Source: Motacilla alba alba (lineage: Eukaryota; Chordata; Aves; Passeriformes; Motacillidae). From it: a stretch of 64,000 nucleotides of DNA. Of the stretch, positions 13,601-28,600 are shown in pieces (position 1 is the stretch's first letter; each line of letters begins with the position of its first letter). The stretch covers positions 29,416,911-29,480,910 of the forward strand of contig NC_052046.1 of NCBI RefSeq assembly GCF_015832195.1. Direction: 5' to 3'. Both the position numbers and the translations under genes were made by a program. The notes beneath the pieces are model-generated. The model saw only the letters and a program-made list of their open reading frames with translations, did no database searches and was not told the DNA's origin.

Positions 13601-16600
13601 TGCAATCTGCACATAAAATTGAGCATGGCACTGAGACTGCTTCCACTGAGCATCTTCTAATGGCACTGTACCCCTCCCATCTCTACTCATCAAGCTCAGT
13701 GTAGCTGAAAACATAAGGAGAATAGCCACGTCTTCAGATAAGGACCTACATATGGTAGCTACTGAAGCATATCCCTGCCAATCTGCACTGTTTTTAAAAG
13801 GAAAGAAACATTTCAGCAACAGCTCAAAAAAAACCCCAAAAAACCCAGCTTTTAAAACACTTCAAAAAAAAATTGATTTGGTGTCTTAGTTTCAGTGGAT
13901 GGCAAGACAGTATCTGAGGTTCTGTTGCTCTGCTTGTGTTTAATAGACTCCTTTCCCAAATATCCAGGAACCTGACTCCAAAAGGCACCAGTAATCATGA
14001 CCACTTTCACTTGTGTGCATATAAGTCACAGAATTAAGACCTGTGCTTTTGCATCACAAATACGCTCTTCAGAACACTTGCACACCAAATCAGCATGCAA
14101 AGGACCATGTAAGAAAACAATGATTAATTCTGTGTACATACTTCTGTAGTCAATATTGATTTCTCAGCAAAAAGGACAGTAAACAAGTCATTACTGGGGT
14201 AAAATTCCAAACACAGAAATGGGAGCTCAAGAGCTAATTCCTAGGGAGTTTCCATCTGCCCCTAGTGCATCTGAAAATTCTCTCACAAATTTTTTAATGA
14301 ACTTGACTGATGTTTAGGTACTCTGACTGTAGTTGGGTTGTTCATATTCACTTTTGCATGGGCAGTCCACTATCTAATGAGGTGCGCCCCAGGTCTCCAG
14401 CCTGTAATTACTGTGGGCAGGTATATTACATTTATCTCAACAGCATAAAGCTGTAACAAATTTCAATTCTTCAGGCTAGTGTACCTCTCAAAGCTTGGTA
14501 AAATAAGCCGGTAAAGTGAGGTGAGAGTGCTTTTGGATAGTCAGAGCAGTGAAGTGCAGCTGTCTGCAAGCAAGGTTGATGTTTAGAATTCAACAGGGAG
14601 GGCTGCTTCTCCATAGAAAGAAGATGAAGCTGCTCCTAACATAACACCACAGAAGAAACCTTCAGGCAAACTGCAAAAACTGGATAGCATCCTTGGAATA
14701 TAAGAATAACTAGGTATTGTCCAAGAATTACCAGTTCCTATAATACCAGCTTTTTCTAGCTTCCTTGTAATCCCACTGCCCTAATTCTCTTTGGAGCCTT
14801 TAGAAAATGAATCAGAGAGCATAAAATATGTTTCTTTTTCACTTCCTGTAAAATACTTAGGAACACTGTGGGCTTGTTCAAAGTTTAAACACCTCAACAT
14901 AGAACATAAAACAAAATTACTTTTCCCCAGATGTCACTGACCTTCACAGAGCAATACAAATTTTTCAGGTAAATACAGTAAACCATCATATTCTCTACAT
15001 GGATTAATGTAAGTCATATTTGGGAAGTTTTTATGTGGCTACCTTGCTGGTTAGCAGCTTGTTTTTATCATACAGTTCGGTGTAATTCTGGTAGGCAGGA
15101 AACATGTTCTCCACAAGTTTGATTTCTTCCTCAGTCTCACTTATGTGACTCTGCAACAAGAAAATGCATAGAGTGAGTCCTTTAACCAGCATCAAACCTG
15201 ACATTGCAACTTTCTGAGCAATCTACTGGCACTAAACATACATTCATAAAAAATAGTGTTTGTAAAGCCTATAGTTCGATCTAGTCCTTGCATCTCTTTT
15301 TTCATCAGACATGAAGAAGTTTTCATAAGACCTAACGAAGTAGCTCCATTTGTTCCTTGAAGGAAAAAAGTTATATGAGATGGTACACATGTCCATCCCA
15401 GTAATGTGGTGACACGATGGCCCCACTTGCAGTTTTAGGAAGATGTTAAAAGAATAGATAAAAAAATACACAGTGTTATTGTGAGGGGAAAGAGAGAACA
15501 AGCCCACAACAGAATGGATGCTGAGATCAGGGCAGTAGATATGTATCTCCTCCCAAAGGTATCTTTAGATTGTCAGCGTGCTGTCTGTCCACACCACTTA
15601 AATGGCAGACAGAGCTCTGAGAGCTTACCTGCACACGGAGATCGTGGGTTTGTGCTAAATCCCCAAGGGCATTCAGCAAGTCCTCTGTGCAGGAGGGGCC
15701 AAAGCGGGGGGTTATGATAGGCTGTACTCTGGGATACTGCAAATAATAGAAGAGGGGGGTTTGTGTTCTATATATATATATTTCAGTAACCATAAGACTA
15801 TCATTTATATGGCAATTACATTTTGTCTTCATTGCTTACTGCTTACTGCATCCTTACCAACTCAAATTAAGCTCTATAGTCATTTTCTTGCTTTCAGTAG
15901 ACATCTCATTGCAGAAACAGAGAATGAAAGCAGGTGTTTCTTACAAGAATTTTAATGAACTTTATTAAAGAATTTGTTTTTATTAGAACTTTCATCAAGT
16001 CACTGAAATTTCACCAGTCTTCAGCAGCACTGGATACTTTTTCATATTTGCTGACAGTTTAAATGCATGATGAGAAGTAAGTCAGTTGAATGACCAGATA
16101 TTTTTCAGCCACACTTCCATGACCATTGAAGATATAATGATGCAAAACTGCAAGCTTCTATAAAACCAAAGCCATTTTCTTGTTCAATCTTCTTTACTCA
16201 TAACAGCAATAAACCCCTAAACTCCTTAGACAGGAAGAATGAATGATGGGATAATCAGATATGCTATACAGTAGGAAACAGACACTAAGAACTACAGAGT
16301 TTTACACCTTGCATCTCTAGATTAAAATTTTCCTAAAACAATGGTCAGCAGATTACAATTCTCTCACCTGTCAGAGGCAAGAGTTTAGCACAAGCCAGTA
16401 AGTGATAACTTGGTCCACAGTTCCTTGTCTTATCTCCCATAAAAAAGGAGCTCCGGTCTTTCCAAATTAGCCAGCTTAGTCTAGTGATACATAGTTTAGG
16501 CATTACTCTAGTGATACATTCAGTTTAGGCATTAAACTCCAGGCAACTGCTCTTGAATATTTTGAGGTGGGATGTCAAAAGAAGCCACTGAAAACCAAAG

Positions 16601-19600
16601 GCTGATAAGAAAAGTACTACTATGTATAATGTTGGAGTGTAAACTTCTATCTTTACCACAGGAGTGTAAGCATGAATGTCTTTAGAAATACACTTTAAGA
16701 CATGCACTGACCCAAAACATTAATTTTATAATGGATTAGTAACTTTACTGAAAAAAACCCAGTGATTTCTGCTGGTGAGAATTCCTTCAACTAGTCTGTC
16801 TACTTCTATACTACAGAGTGCTAAGCTGAATTCCACCTTTCTTAACAAGAAAATCATCCTTTCTAGGAAGCCAGGTTTTTCAAACTCAGTAGAGAAACAC
16901 AGAACATTGCTCTGCTCTGAGAACAGAAAACTGATTTTACACTGTTACAAGTACATTTCAACATGACTAGAACATTTTTCACAGTGATGATATCTATTAC
17001 ACAGAAATATGTATATTTATTGATTCGTCACTAAGACAACAAATTTGGATAGAGGTTTAATTATTTCATATGTTCACACAGCATCTTCTGAATACAGAAG
17101 TGAATTCAGTAAAGAACACTACTTACTTTCTTTTCCAGTAGTTCTCTAACAAACCTGAAAAAAGGTAGAAATAAAGCTACAATAAATCTGTCCCATATGT
17201 TATAAATTATGAAAAATATAAAAAATATATACTTGGATACCCTGTGTATTTCAGACAGATCAATTGTTTTACAAAATGTTGAGCCAGATTTTCAGATCAA
17301 TGAAAAAATGAAAAAAGGGAACACAATGAAGTCAGCATAGTGACACCAAATAATGCTAGTCTTGAATTTGCCTGTGAACACACAGACTATTGTTTTTTCA
17401 TTGCAATACCTAGCATTAGACAAGCAGTAATTATTCTGAGCTCTCCCTGAAAACCAAACACATGCTACATTTAAATGAATTGAAAACAAAATTATAACCT
17501 ATAGCTGCAATATTGAAGAAGGAAAAAACAGACCCAACTTAAATTTGTTTGTCCATGAATTCAAATTGCAATATCTAAGCCTTTTTGAATCCAAATTTTA
17601 AAAGATGCAGCAATATTTTATATCTTATAGTAGATGCATATGTCCTCGTTCACTTAAAGAACCATTGATTTTTTGGAAATCTTTTATTAATGTTAGCATA
17701 TTGACTAACTGCCTTCCAGAAAATAAAGATTTACTTACTCTGTTAAATAAAATGCTACCTCAGATCTCTACAAAAAACCCCAAGCAGTCACTATGGATAA
17801 TGCAGATGATCAAACTAAACTTCCTTCTACTTTGGAAGAAGGAAATTCTTTAAAAGCCCATTTGTTCATTGTATGTAGGTGACATGTGAAATACAGTTTG
17901 AGATGCTTTCTGGACAGGATCTCTGTGAATTTTTATGTCATAGTTCATAGTAAGAAAACTGTGTAATTTTGATCACAACACATATTGTATCAATTTTTTC
18001 AAATGTCTCCAGAGGAAAAAGAAAATTATGCTAGAGGCTACATTTACAGCCCTGAAGCTTGCACTGGATCACCAGATGGAAATGAGAAACCCGAGTCAGA
18101 CTTCTGCAATGACCAAAGGAGTTTGAGCCCACCATTGTCTAACTTTGAGAGTTAAAACGCCAAGTGCATTAGCTATCATCTGCCTGTTTCTCCTCTTAAC
18201 GATTAACCGGATCACACTTGATCAGAAGCTTTATGATCAGAACTTGATCAATAAAATGCACACTTGAGCAGAAGCTTTAACAGACATATAATGCCCAGTT
18301 GACAAGCCAAAATTTCAGTGTGGCTGTTTTCATTCTTTCTTACATTCTTTGAACAGAGTGAACTGTTTCAAAACTGATGAAATGTGATGAAATATGTTTT
18401 GCAAATAAAGCCTTTAGTTTGTTGGCTAACGTACTTCTCTACGAGGAAAGAAGGTCAGCTCCAAATCACCATCTTCTGTAGCAGAACAGGCTTGAACACA
18501 GGTACTCATCTTTGTAGCTGACTATAACTAATAATACCATATACGGTAATCTAGAGTCCAATTCCCTAACTTTTTATTAAATCCTCTTTGACAAAGAATG
18601 ATAGATTCAAATTCTTGACGAATTTAAATTTAATATATGAAGTACGTGGAATTGTATCTTATTTCCATGCATACAATATAAATATTTCTGAATGCTAACT
18701 CTTAAGTAACTGAAATTAGTGTAGTCCATTTTCTGACAGCGTGACAGATCAAATTTCTTAGATTCTTAAAAAACAAGCAAAAAACCCCAATTAGCATGTT
18801 GCCCTCTTAATGAAACAACATTTTCATCCTTCAGCAATTGTACTGCTGTGATTTGGCTAAGTACTCCAGATCCATGCCAAGAAGCACACAGTCCTATTCC
18901 CTAGACAGCTATGGAGTACTTGTGGCAACCTCTCACCCAAAGCTGTAAAACATCTCTTATTCCTCAATCAAAAGGGAATGAGTTGGAGGCACAAGATAGA
19001 TATTTAAAAGAAAGCTTTTTAGATTCTTCTGAATTTTTTAAAACTATCAGAACTGGAAGTTCCGCTTCTTTCACACCCATTTGGCAGGACTTGCACCGTA
19101 TTATGGAAGCTGGGGATTTACATGCAGGGGAACAAATGTTAGAAGAGTGAAGGTAACTAATACTGCATGTTTTAAAAATCTTTAAATATAAGCACCATTA
19201 GAAATACACTACCCTTTCTAACTTTTATCATCACACCTTTAGCATGATTTCTAAAAGCAAGGGAGCAACTTCACACAAGTGCCAAAAGATATTTATATTA
19301 CTCTTAGAGGTCTTCTCTTTCATCATGACATCTAAAACATTTACATAAGTAAACAGATAGCCCCATGAGAAGAGCTGTATGTCTGCTTAACTGTTTTCTG
19401 AGCATGGGTGCAAAAGACAAGAGAAACATGATAGTAAACTGCTGTAATCCAGTCTTGGCTCTCCTCCACTACAAACATTGCCTTCATTTGATTCTCCTTC
19501 ATTCTCTCAGCTGCATGTTGGAGTAGTTTGACTGGTGCTGTGATGGAGAAGAGATGTTTAAAATGGGGTATATGAGAGCTGAGTTCTACAACTTGAATAA

Positions 19601-22600
19601 AGCCTTAACCTAAATGGTGGAAGGAAAGAGCTAAGAAGTTAATGGGGATGAAGGAACTGGCTGCCACTTCACCATTGTATGTCAGGTCCCATGACTTCCA
19701 CACACACAGCTGTGAAAGGGAAAAGAGGCAGCAGAAAACAGATATGTCCTCTCAAACCCTAGATCTGTGGTTTCTCCTCTCTCTCCCTCTCTCTCTCTGA
19801 AAAGCCAGAGAGATGCTACTTGGGCTGTGCAGCAACTTTTGCAGGAATTGCCAGGACTATAGGGGACAGTCCTGTTGGAAGAAAAAAACCTGTAGCTAAT
19901 AAATTCACACCTGTAAGCTCTTAGACAGATCCACATTCACTTTTCAGATGTATGAAAAATCTTATTTTCAAAGACTATGCTATCAATTTTATCATTTTAC
20001 CTTTCTGTCTCTTGGACAGAGTCAGCAGTAATCTCTCTGTATTCTGGCACACTGTCATTCACATCCATGCAGACTTTTCCAACAAATGCTCGTTGACCAA
20101 ATTTATCTGTTGAGATGCATTAGAATATACTCAGAAACCATTACCAAAGCTTGTACTGAAATAAAAAAAGCAAACTTCACCCCACCCAGCTTCATTTAGG
20201 ATGACCAGAATTTATGCTCCTGTCTTGTCTCTAAGTTGGGATCATTCATGTGACTTTTAAGGATAAAAAGAGAAGACGAAATAAGGAAACAAGCAACATT
20301 AAATACGAGCTGTCTTCCACATTAATACTCCATTTTATAAATAGGAACTAGATTACTATAGATTAACCACATCCAGAATTCTTAATGGTGGTCTAGGAAG
20401 ACGGCTGTGACACAAAGGATGAGAAACACAAGCATCAAAGTACAGTAGCTGTAGTAGATGACCACCTGAAGATGAGAGAAGGCATAAAGATCTTAGCAAA
20501 CCATCTCTCTTTTTGCTAACAGGCAAAGATTGCTAACAAGCCTCCCACATGCAGTTAGAGGGAGAAATTTCCAGATCTATTCTAGCCTCTTTCTTGAGAT
20601 TTACCAATGCTAGATGAATAAATCAGAACTCATGTGTATAACATGCATATAATATCCAATTCTAGGTTGTCAAATGTGTTTTAAAATCAGATCTCTTTGT
20701 CCACATTTACTATTTGAGTTGTTTAAAGTAATGGCTTCAAAAATTTCCTAATAAATCAGAATAGCTAATTTTTGATGAAATTTGAGGTTCTTATAAAATT
20801 TCTCTGCTTTATGAGCTGTCTGAGCCTTGAAAAATCCTGCAAACAGCAGGCATTTCAAATTTTCAAACAGCAGGCATTTGCAACTATGAACAGAAGGGAA
20901 GGATAAGATTCTGATGCAGCTTCCACTTCTCTGATTTCAGAGGGTGTGTGAAGATTTTTGATATTAATTATCAGATGAAACCTCAGTGTATCAGGAAATT
21001 AATGCACTGACTGGGCCTCTTGTCATTCAGTTCTTTTAAACCTCAAACAACAAAAGGTTAGAAAAAGCAGAGAGCTGCAGCTGAAGAACAAGTCCAGCAG
21101 AGCTAATTTAAGCTCAGCCAGCACAGATTTGGGAATAAGGAGAGAAGGAGTAGCAACTGCAGGATGGAGGTGTTTAAGTGAACATTGAAAACAGGTGGTG
21201 ATGGGGACACAGTGTGACAGGTGCAATGAATAAAAAACAAATTAGGAGAAAGACAGATCCCTAGCTAGGCTAAACCCCTAAACATTGTTTCCTTCAACTA
21301 ACGATCCACACCATCATTCAAAACTCACTGTTAGACTTACCTATAATTTCAGCAAGAAGAAGGGAACTATCTGTGTGAATTGTTGCAAAGTAGCAAGCTG
21401 TAGTCGTGCCATTCTTTAGAGTTCGTCTCTAAAAAAAGAAATCAGTTTCAACTGTCTGAGAAAAAAGCCAGTAAATCTGCCAAAATGCAGAACAGGAAGT
21501 CTCATTTCAAATTACAAGAACATTTAGTTATTGCGAAATTTTGCAGTGAAGTGGGAAGGTAAAAATATAGATTTTTAATTTCATAAAAGCTTTTTTAAGT
21601 CTGAGGGTTAATAAATACAAAAAACTCCTCACAAAATTTTTGCAGTGGCTAAACCCATAGAAACCAGTCTGTATTCCTTTGCCCAAACTGGAAATACTCC
21701 AATGCGCATTTAGAAATACAAACAACTAGTAATTTTTCTTATTTCCTAGTTATGAAAGGCTCTCCAATTTTCATGGTGAAGCACTGTTTATCTAGTGTTA
21801 GCAAAGCAAGGCTTTTGGGGAACATGGTGGTTTTCTTTTAGCAACCCGATCTAGCTGGAAAAACAAGTCAGGTTTTCATGTATCAAAAAACTTTGTTGTC
21901 CCCAAATACCAAGTATCAAACCTAACTGTAAAAGTAAACTGAGCAAAACCGCTCAGACTATGAACTAATTATTTATCTAACATACCATTTGAAAGGAAAT
22001 CCCCATATCACTTTTGGGGAACATAATAGTAAATTATCAGGTATTTTAGTTATATTAATTCATGATAAAATTTGTAGCTTCCCTTGTCCTTGGGACTGAT
22101 GTCAACTATGTAGACCACTTATCCAACATACAGGCCTAAACTAAACTTTTGGGTTCTGGCTGCCAATTAATTTGAGAATTTTCTTAATTTTTTTTTTTTT
22201 TTTTTTTTAATGAGATAAAAGGCGGGACATCCCACACAATGTTTGGAGGAAGGCTAGAGTTCATTATTTGACAAACATGAAGCCAAGCTCTGTCTTTTCA
22301 TTACAATATTCAAATAAAAATCTTTAAAAGTTCGAAAAAAGTCTCAAAAATAGCAATGTCATTACTAAGACAATTTACCTTTGTCTTTCCTAGCTTTTAA
22401 AATTCAGAATTCTCTACTTCTGAAATCCGAGCAACATTGCTAAAATAAATCTAAAAACATTCTGTTTCCAAATCATCAGCACAAAGAGGAGGTTCCAGCT
22501 AAAAGCAGGAAAATTTCACCTAAATTGTTTCTTTTGCTGAGTATGGAAGGTGTTTGTTGGAAACAGGACCTTGATTTGAAAAAATCTACTATTCTTTCAT

Positions 22601-25600
22601 TATAACTTCAGAAGCACAATGATACTTATGAAAAAACATCTGCTCCGTGAAAGTTTAGGTCTGTTTCTAACAGGTGAAGGTTACAATTGGCCCCATCAAA
22701 CACTGCAGAGTGACTGGTATTCTGTATCTTCTGTGGGTGAAGGCCTTTTTTCTGACCCTGTTCTATTTAAATCACATGGGGAGAGTCTAACTGTGGTGTT
22801 CAGGCTCCCACAACTAATTTCCACCTCTCTCTGGCAGCTCTTTTGCAGAAGATACTGTGACACACCTTCCAGGGTGAGGTCTCCAGATGTGCTGAGGTCA
22901 CTCAGCCTGCACTGTAACAGTGTGCTGGGCACACCGCTCAAAGGTGAGGTCACCTCTATGCTTTAAGCACTTGAAGGCTTAAAAGTGCTTGTCACTAGGG
23001 CTTATGACCTGGCTGCTCCTGCATGCTTTTATCATGGCAGATGGCAGAAAGTAATTTATTTTAAAATTTGTGCGGCAGGAACGGCATAACTATTTATTTC
23101 CAATTTGTTATGTTATTATATTGACAACAGATGCTGCCAGGGTAATAGATAAATGCAAGGCAAATTATGCTGGCCAAATAATTTAATCTGTTGAAGATAT
23201 TTCGGTCCACATATTAAAGGATACATTTCAGTTATAGGCCAGAACTAGTATTCTGCAATATGACCTAGCTGCTTGTTGTCCATTCAGTGGATCTTAAAGA
23301 CTTTATAATACTCAGAACCAGTCTAGCTCATAGTCTTTCTGTGACCCACAATACCACTGAGAGACTCCTTCTAAAGACCTTGCAGTGAAAGACATTCTTA
23401 CTATAAAGATCTCAGCAGTAGCGTCTTCCTTTACTACTCCAGAACACCCCAGATTTGTCATCTATCAGAAATAGCTTCTCTTTCATGTGGTTTTTGCAGA
23501 TGGTGGGTTCATAATAGAGGATTTTTGTGCAAGAAAGGAAATATTCCCTGAATTTTTTTGGTTTTTTTACTATGCTTGGTTATTGCTACATTGAGGTTGT
23601 GTGCACCTGCTGGCTGTAATAATTCTGAGAGTAGATTAGTTGTTGTAGATTAGTAGCTGTCATTATATTCAGAAAAGGCGATAAACAGTTCATTGTTAAC
23701 CTAGTGATTAAATGAACTCTACTGCCAGCAACAAGAGAACGAGACTGTAACTAGTAACAGACAATCTTGACTAGCAATTAGAACCGTGGCTATCTTGGCT
23801 TTATCTGGTTTCCATGACAGTAAAACATTTTCTACTCTTTCTGCCAGCCTTCTGAGAACATGCCTATATTACACATAAAATGAATGTCATCAAGCAGGTA
23901 AATGTTGTTTGCAGGACTTACAACAACTCTGGTGTACACTTCTTCTGCAAAACCACTGTCCTGGTATTTGGCTTCTGTTGGGAATGTGTAGGCAGTCAAC
24001 CACTGCAAAAGAGGCAGGTCTACTCTTGTACCAGTAAATGAATACTGAGGAGCATGAATATGTGTATCAACCAATCCTGGCATGAAGAATTCACTAAGGA
24101 AAGAAAATAAAATTGTAGTAATCCAAAATGCCTCAAAATTCTCCATAGTAATTAGCTTTGTTTTAACAAGTGTACTAGATTAAAATCCACCAGAATAAAT
24201 GCTAAGTACAGATTAATCTGACTCTTCCAGCATCAGCCTATTAACTCCTGCTGTACCTCTACCCATACACATATTTTGGTATGAAGCAGTTGAGTAATAT
24301 CATTTACACCACAAAATACATATATCTAAATGTGAGAAAAACAGTATAAGAGCAGGATTAATCTAATTATCTCTAATATTGACCCACCCTAAATGCCAAC
24401 AAACAAAGGGGAACTGACTTCACAAAAACTAAAATTACTCCACTGTAGAATCCACCTGAAAAAGAGATTTGTACACAGTCTTGTTTCCTAGTTTGAATAT
24501 ATATGGAATGCCTCTAGCTTCCAGACCATTATATTTACAAAATGTGACTTTCTATATGCCAGTTTTCTTCTATATTATTTATATGTCTACATAGATATAT
24601 AAAATCAATGAATTTCAAGGCTTAATGGAAGAACAGACACCGTGTCTAAAAATGCAGACACAGACACTGGTGAAAAAAGCTCTGCTCAATATCTTGACAG
24701 GAAAAGCATATTTACAATGTAACTGTAAAACTGTATGTTGCCATGCAATGTTCATGCAGTAACAGGAATGAATATATCAACATCACTAGGAAGTTGCTAT
24801 GGTTATTTTGTTTCATGCTGAAACTCCTTACTGCATAACATTTCTCTCACTCCTCTTTCCTTCTCCCTGACTACTGAATGAACTGAATTTTGTCTCTCTT
24901 TAGCTCCTCTTTTTTCTGTTTTCTTGCAGGTAATAAATGCTGAAAAATCTTCCTCAATCTGATTCACATTCTCAGCACCTTCCATTTTCCTCAGGCTATT
25001 TCAAGTGAAAAAAATATCTGATTATTCATATATACTGTATGATTAGCCTTTCAGTAAAGCATAAAAGCTTTTCAACAATTGATTACTAAAGGGTAGTTGC
25101 AGCTCTCAATTATAAGCTACAAGTTGTTTACAATGCTACTGCATGCAAAGCGTAGTCCAAAACCTTTTCACACAGCCCAAAACTTTTTTACTTCACCATA
25201 CTTCACCATAAAGTTGGAGGATTTCACTGGATGAAGAAAAAATAAATGCTCCAGCTGCAGTATAGTGAGAAATCAAAAGCTCTGTGTTTAGAAGGCTTAA
25301 ATCTTCTAATTCTATTAATTTTTATTATGCAATGTGTCGAAGTCCAAGAAAATGACTTTCATATCTGCAGTGTCAGTGTTACCTACATTTACTACATCTA
25401 GACTTTCATGTTAGGTACAGTCCAGTGCTAACAAAATGGATATAAAATGTAATCTCAAGAAAGAATGGCACTCACTTCCGTGAGCACAGAAGTGATTATG
25501 CCTGAAAATTAAATATGGCATTTTGTTCTCTGCAGAATACATCAGCCAGCACAATTCAGCCATGTCTGCAGTCCCAAACCAAGGAATGCAACAAGAACAT

Positions 25601-28600
25601 GGACTGTCTGAGTTGCATCCAGAACACAGGCAGCTTTGGGTAAAGAGCTCTCAGTGCACTAAAATGGAATTTTGGCCATTAAATGTATGGGTATCATATG
25701 GGTTTAATGTGCTCCCTGTCAAAATGTATTCCAAAGACTTGCTTTACCTCACTCAAAGAACAAACTGCATTTGCTCTAACTAATCTTAACAAAACACATA
25801 CTGTTTACTCAGTTGTCTTATGTCAGATGTTTTGAACCCCCACGTCTTAGCCAGTTGCTCTAGCTGATCAGCTTGTTCCACAAACACAATCTGAAAAAAA
25901 GAGAAAACATAGTTAAGTACCTTAAATGTGCAGCCCATATCAGCTTTATGTGAAGGCAAAACAAGTTATATCTTAAAACCAATTTTACACACTTACTACA
26001 GAGGTGTAAGGTTTGCATTGAGACACTTATTCTTCCTGACTATCAAGCATGATTTTGAAATACCTTCTCATAATCCAGTGAATAACTGCACACACCTTGT
26101 AACTGGTAATAAAACAATCAATCCCTTCCCAGGTAATACACAGGCAGAACAGCACAGACCATAGTGTCTCATAAGGTAACATCATGCTAGCATTACAGTC
26201 ACTTGTGAGGAGTTGTACAACAGCCTTACAGGAATGCAGGTACAGTATTCACAACCAGAGGGGTCAAATTACCTGCTGTGCCCATGACTGACTGACATCA
26301 AGCTAAGTATTTTCTAATTTTCTGCTTGTGTTGGTCTTTTTTAATTTTTTCAGTGCCTACGATGAGAAAATAAATTGAAGGGGAAAATGTGGATAATATT
26401 TTGATTTTACAGAATGGGCTAAAAGGAGGCTGAGATCTTTGTTTATTTCAAAGAAAACCCTACAATCTGGAGCCAAACTCAACCCCATTTGACTCCTAGA
26501 GAACATAGACTCTGCTGATGATGAGTTGCTGTTGCCTAGTCAGAATTTTAACACATTTCCTATTTATTTTTAACTTCTGTGGTATTTTAATCTACAAGAT
26601 GACTCTTAGCAGCTGAATTCTCAACTCTTTGATTCTCTGGTCTATCACTAATAAGCATGACAGCTCCCCAGGAAACAGAGACTGTGGAGCCTAGGAACTG
26701 CAATGCCCACTACAGGCTCCATGCGGGATCCAAGTTTCCTCAACACTTGGCAATTTAGAGGACTTGGATGTCTCCCCTGGCCCAAGACTGCCTATCTGAG
26801 CTTACAGAAATTCCTGCCTCCAGTCACAGCCTCTGCTGGAAACCAATTCATGGTCTTTTAACTCCCTTGGTGTAAGAGCTGGTTCCCCTAATTTCAAGGG
26901 AATACTCCTCCTGCTATCAATATCCTCCTTCTCCTGAGATGATGCTCACACTGAGGGCCTCATGACCCTCCTGACAGCAGTTTCTAGGGCATTAGTTAAA
27001 AAGAAAAACAAAACCACATTTAAAAAGGCAAAACTTAGTACTTGTAAAATGGCAATAGGAAGAAACTTAGGAGGGAGAGCAAGAAGACTGAAAAAAGCAT
27101 TGTTTAGCACTTATTTGCATGCCGTTTTTTATGTGTATGCTTCTTTTGCATAGAAATTCACCATTTTCTGTTTTTTCCACAGACAAAAATAAGCAAAGCT
27201 GCTAAACTGTAAATGCTGCTAAACTGTAGACAAGAAGTTATTGGCTGTCGAGTCTTTTAAATTAATCATGGCTGGTATGATTTATATTGTGTAAGAGCAG
27301 ATGTTTTACATTTTCAGTCAATAAAAATATAAAATAATGTCATATAAATAAATACCACACTAGCATAAATAGTAATAGTTAATAGTTGACAAGAAGCAGT
27401 ATTGTCCTCCATGCAAAGAGGAATACATCCAACTTAATTTAACTGCAAAAGGCTTGGAATACAGACCTATTGAGATATCTGATGTGCAATAAAGAAAATG
27501 TCATTCAGATATTGAAGTCAAAATGGATGCAGAATGAGCAAGAGCAATGTTAGAGCTGCTGGGGGGGGGGTGGGGGGAGGAGAAGGGTGAAGAGGGAGGG
27601 GGAAAAAAAGAGAGAGAAAAACATGAAACACCAGATGACAAATTCTGGAAACAGGCGTTGCCATGGAAAAGCAGTGGCTGCTATGTACTTTTAGGGTGCA
27701 GAAAAATAAAATACCTAAATCATGGAGAAATGAAGAAGAAAATATGTTTCATGGAAGCTGGATATATGAAATCAATTCTAAACCTGACACCTGGTCTATT
27801 ATGGTTGAATTAGACTACGGGTAAATCACCAAGACATCTACATTTTTTTCAAACAACTTTCCCAATGGAATTCCTTAGTCAGCCAAGAGTTGTTCCCCAT
27901 TGTTTTAGGATGCATTTCTAATGCTGAATGCTTTAAACTCTTTGAAATCCTATGCTTGGATATTTGCTCCAGTATTTGCTTGTGCATTCAAGATAACCAA
28001 CTGGATGCACCGTTCTTTAAATTAGTTCTGCACCTCAACACTGTAGAAGCAAGAAGAAATTCTACGCCAGAGTCACTACAGAGTCATGAGAAGTGCACAA
28101 GACTAAGAACTGCAGCTTTAAAGAAGGAAGTCAAGGAGAATAACTGGCACTTTGGGAAAGGTAAATCACAAAACACAGAATTAGTGGCTGCTAACCCCAT
28201 TGTCCAAACACTTCCCTAAGTTCTCACATGTTACTTATGTAATGGGGCTAAAGAATCCAGAGATCAGAGGTAAAGATCTCCCAACACTTGTGACTAACTC
28301 AGGCCTTTTGTATACCAACTGATGCCCAAAGCTCTTCCATTAAAGCATAGGTGGGCAACTAAACCATCCATCAACCCTGTTGTAGCCAACTCTGAGTGCC
28401 TTCAAGCACCACATGCAAATGTTTTACTAATAAGAAAATGGAAAATGAATTATACTGGCTGAAGGAACATGATTTGCTTGGATCCAACAGTGCCTGGCTA
28501 TGACATTCAGAGGTGAACATGAGAAGGGGTCTATCTCTCTTTCCCCTCCGACATGCTCTCCTCCCTCCCTGTTCCCACAGTTATTAAATGATGCCTATTG

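Noticed and set aside
15527..15832. 101-codon minus-strand frame as a separate gene
   Set aside because: It is GDA exon 7 (15,629-15,736) extended into both introns.
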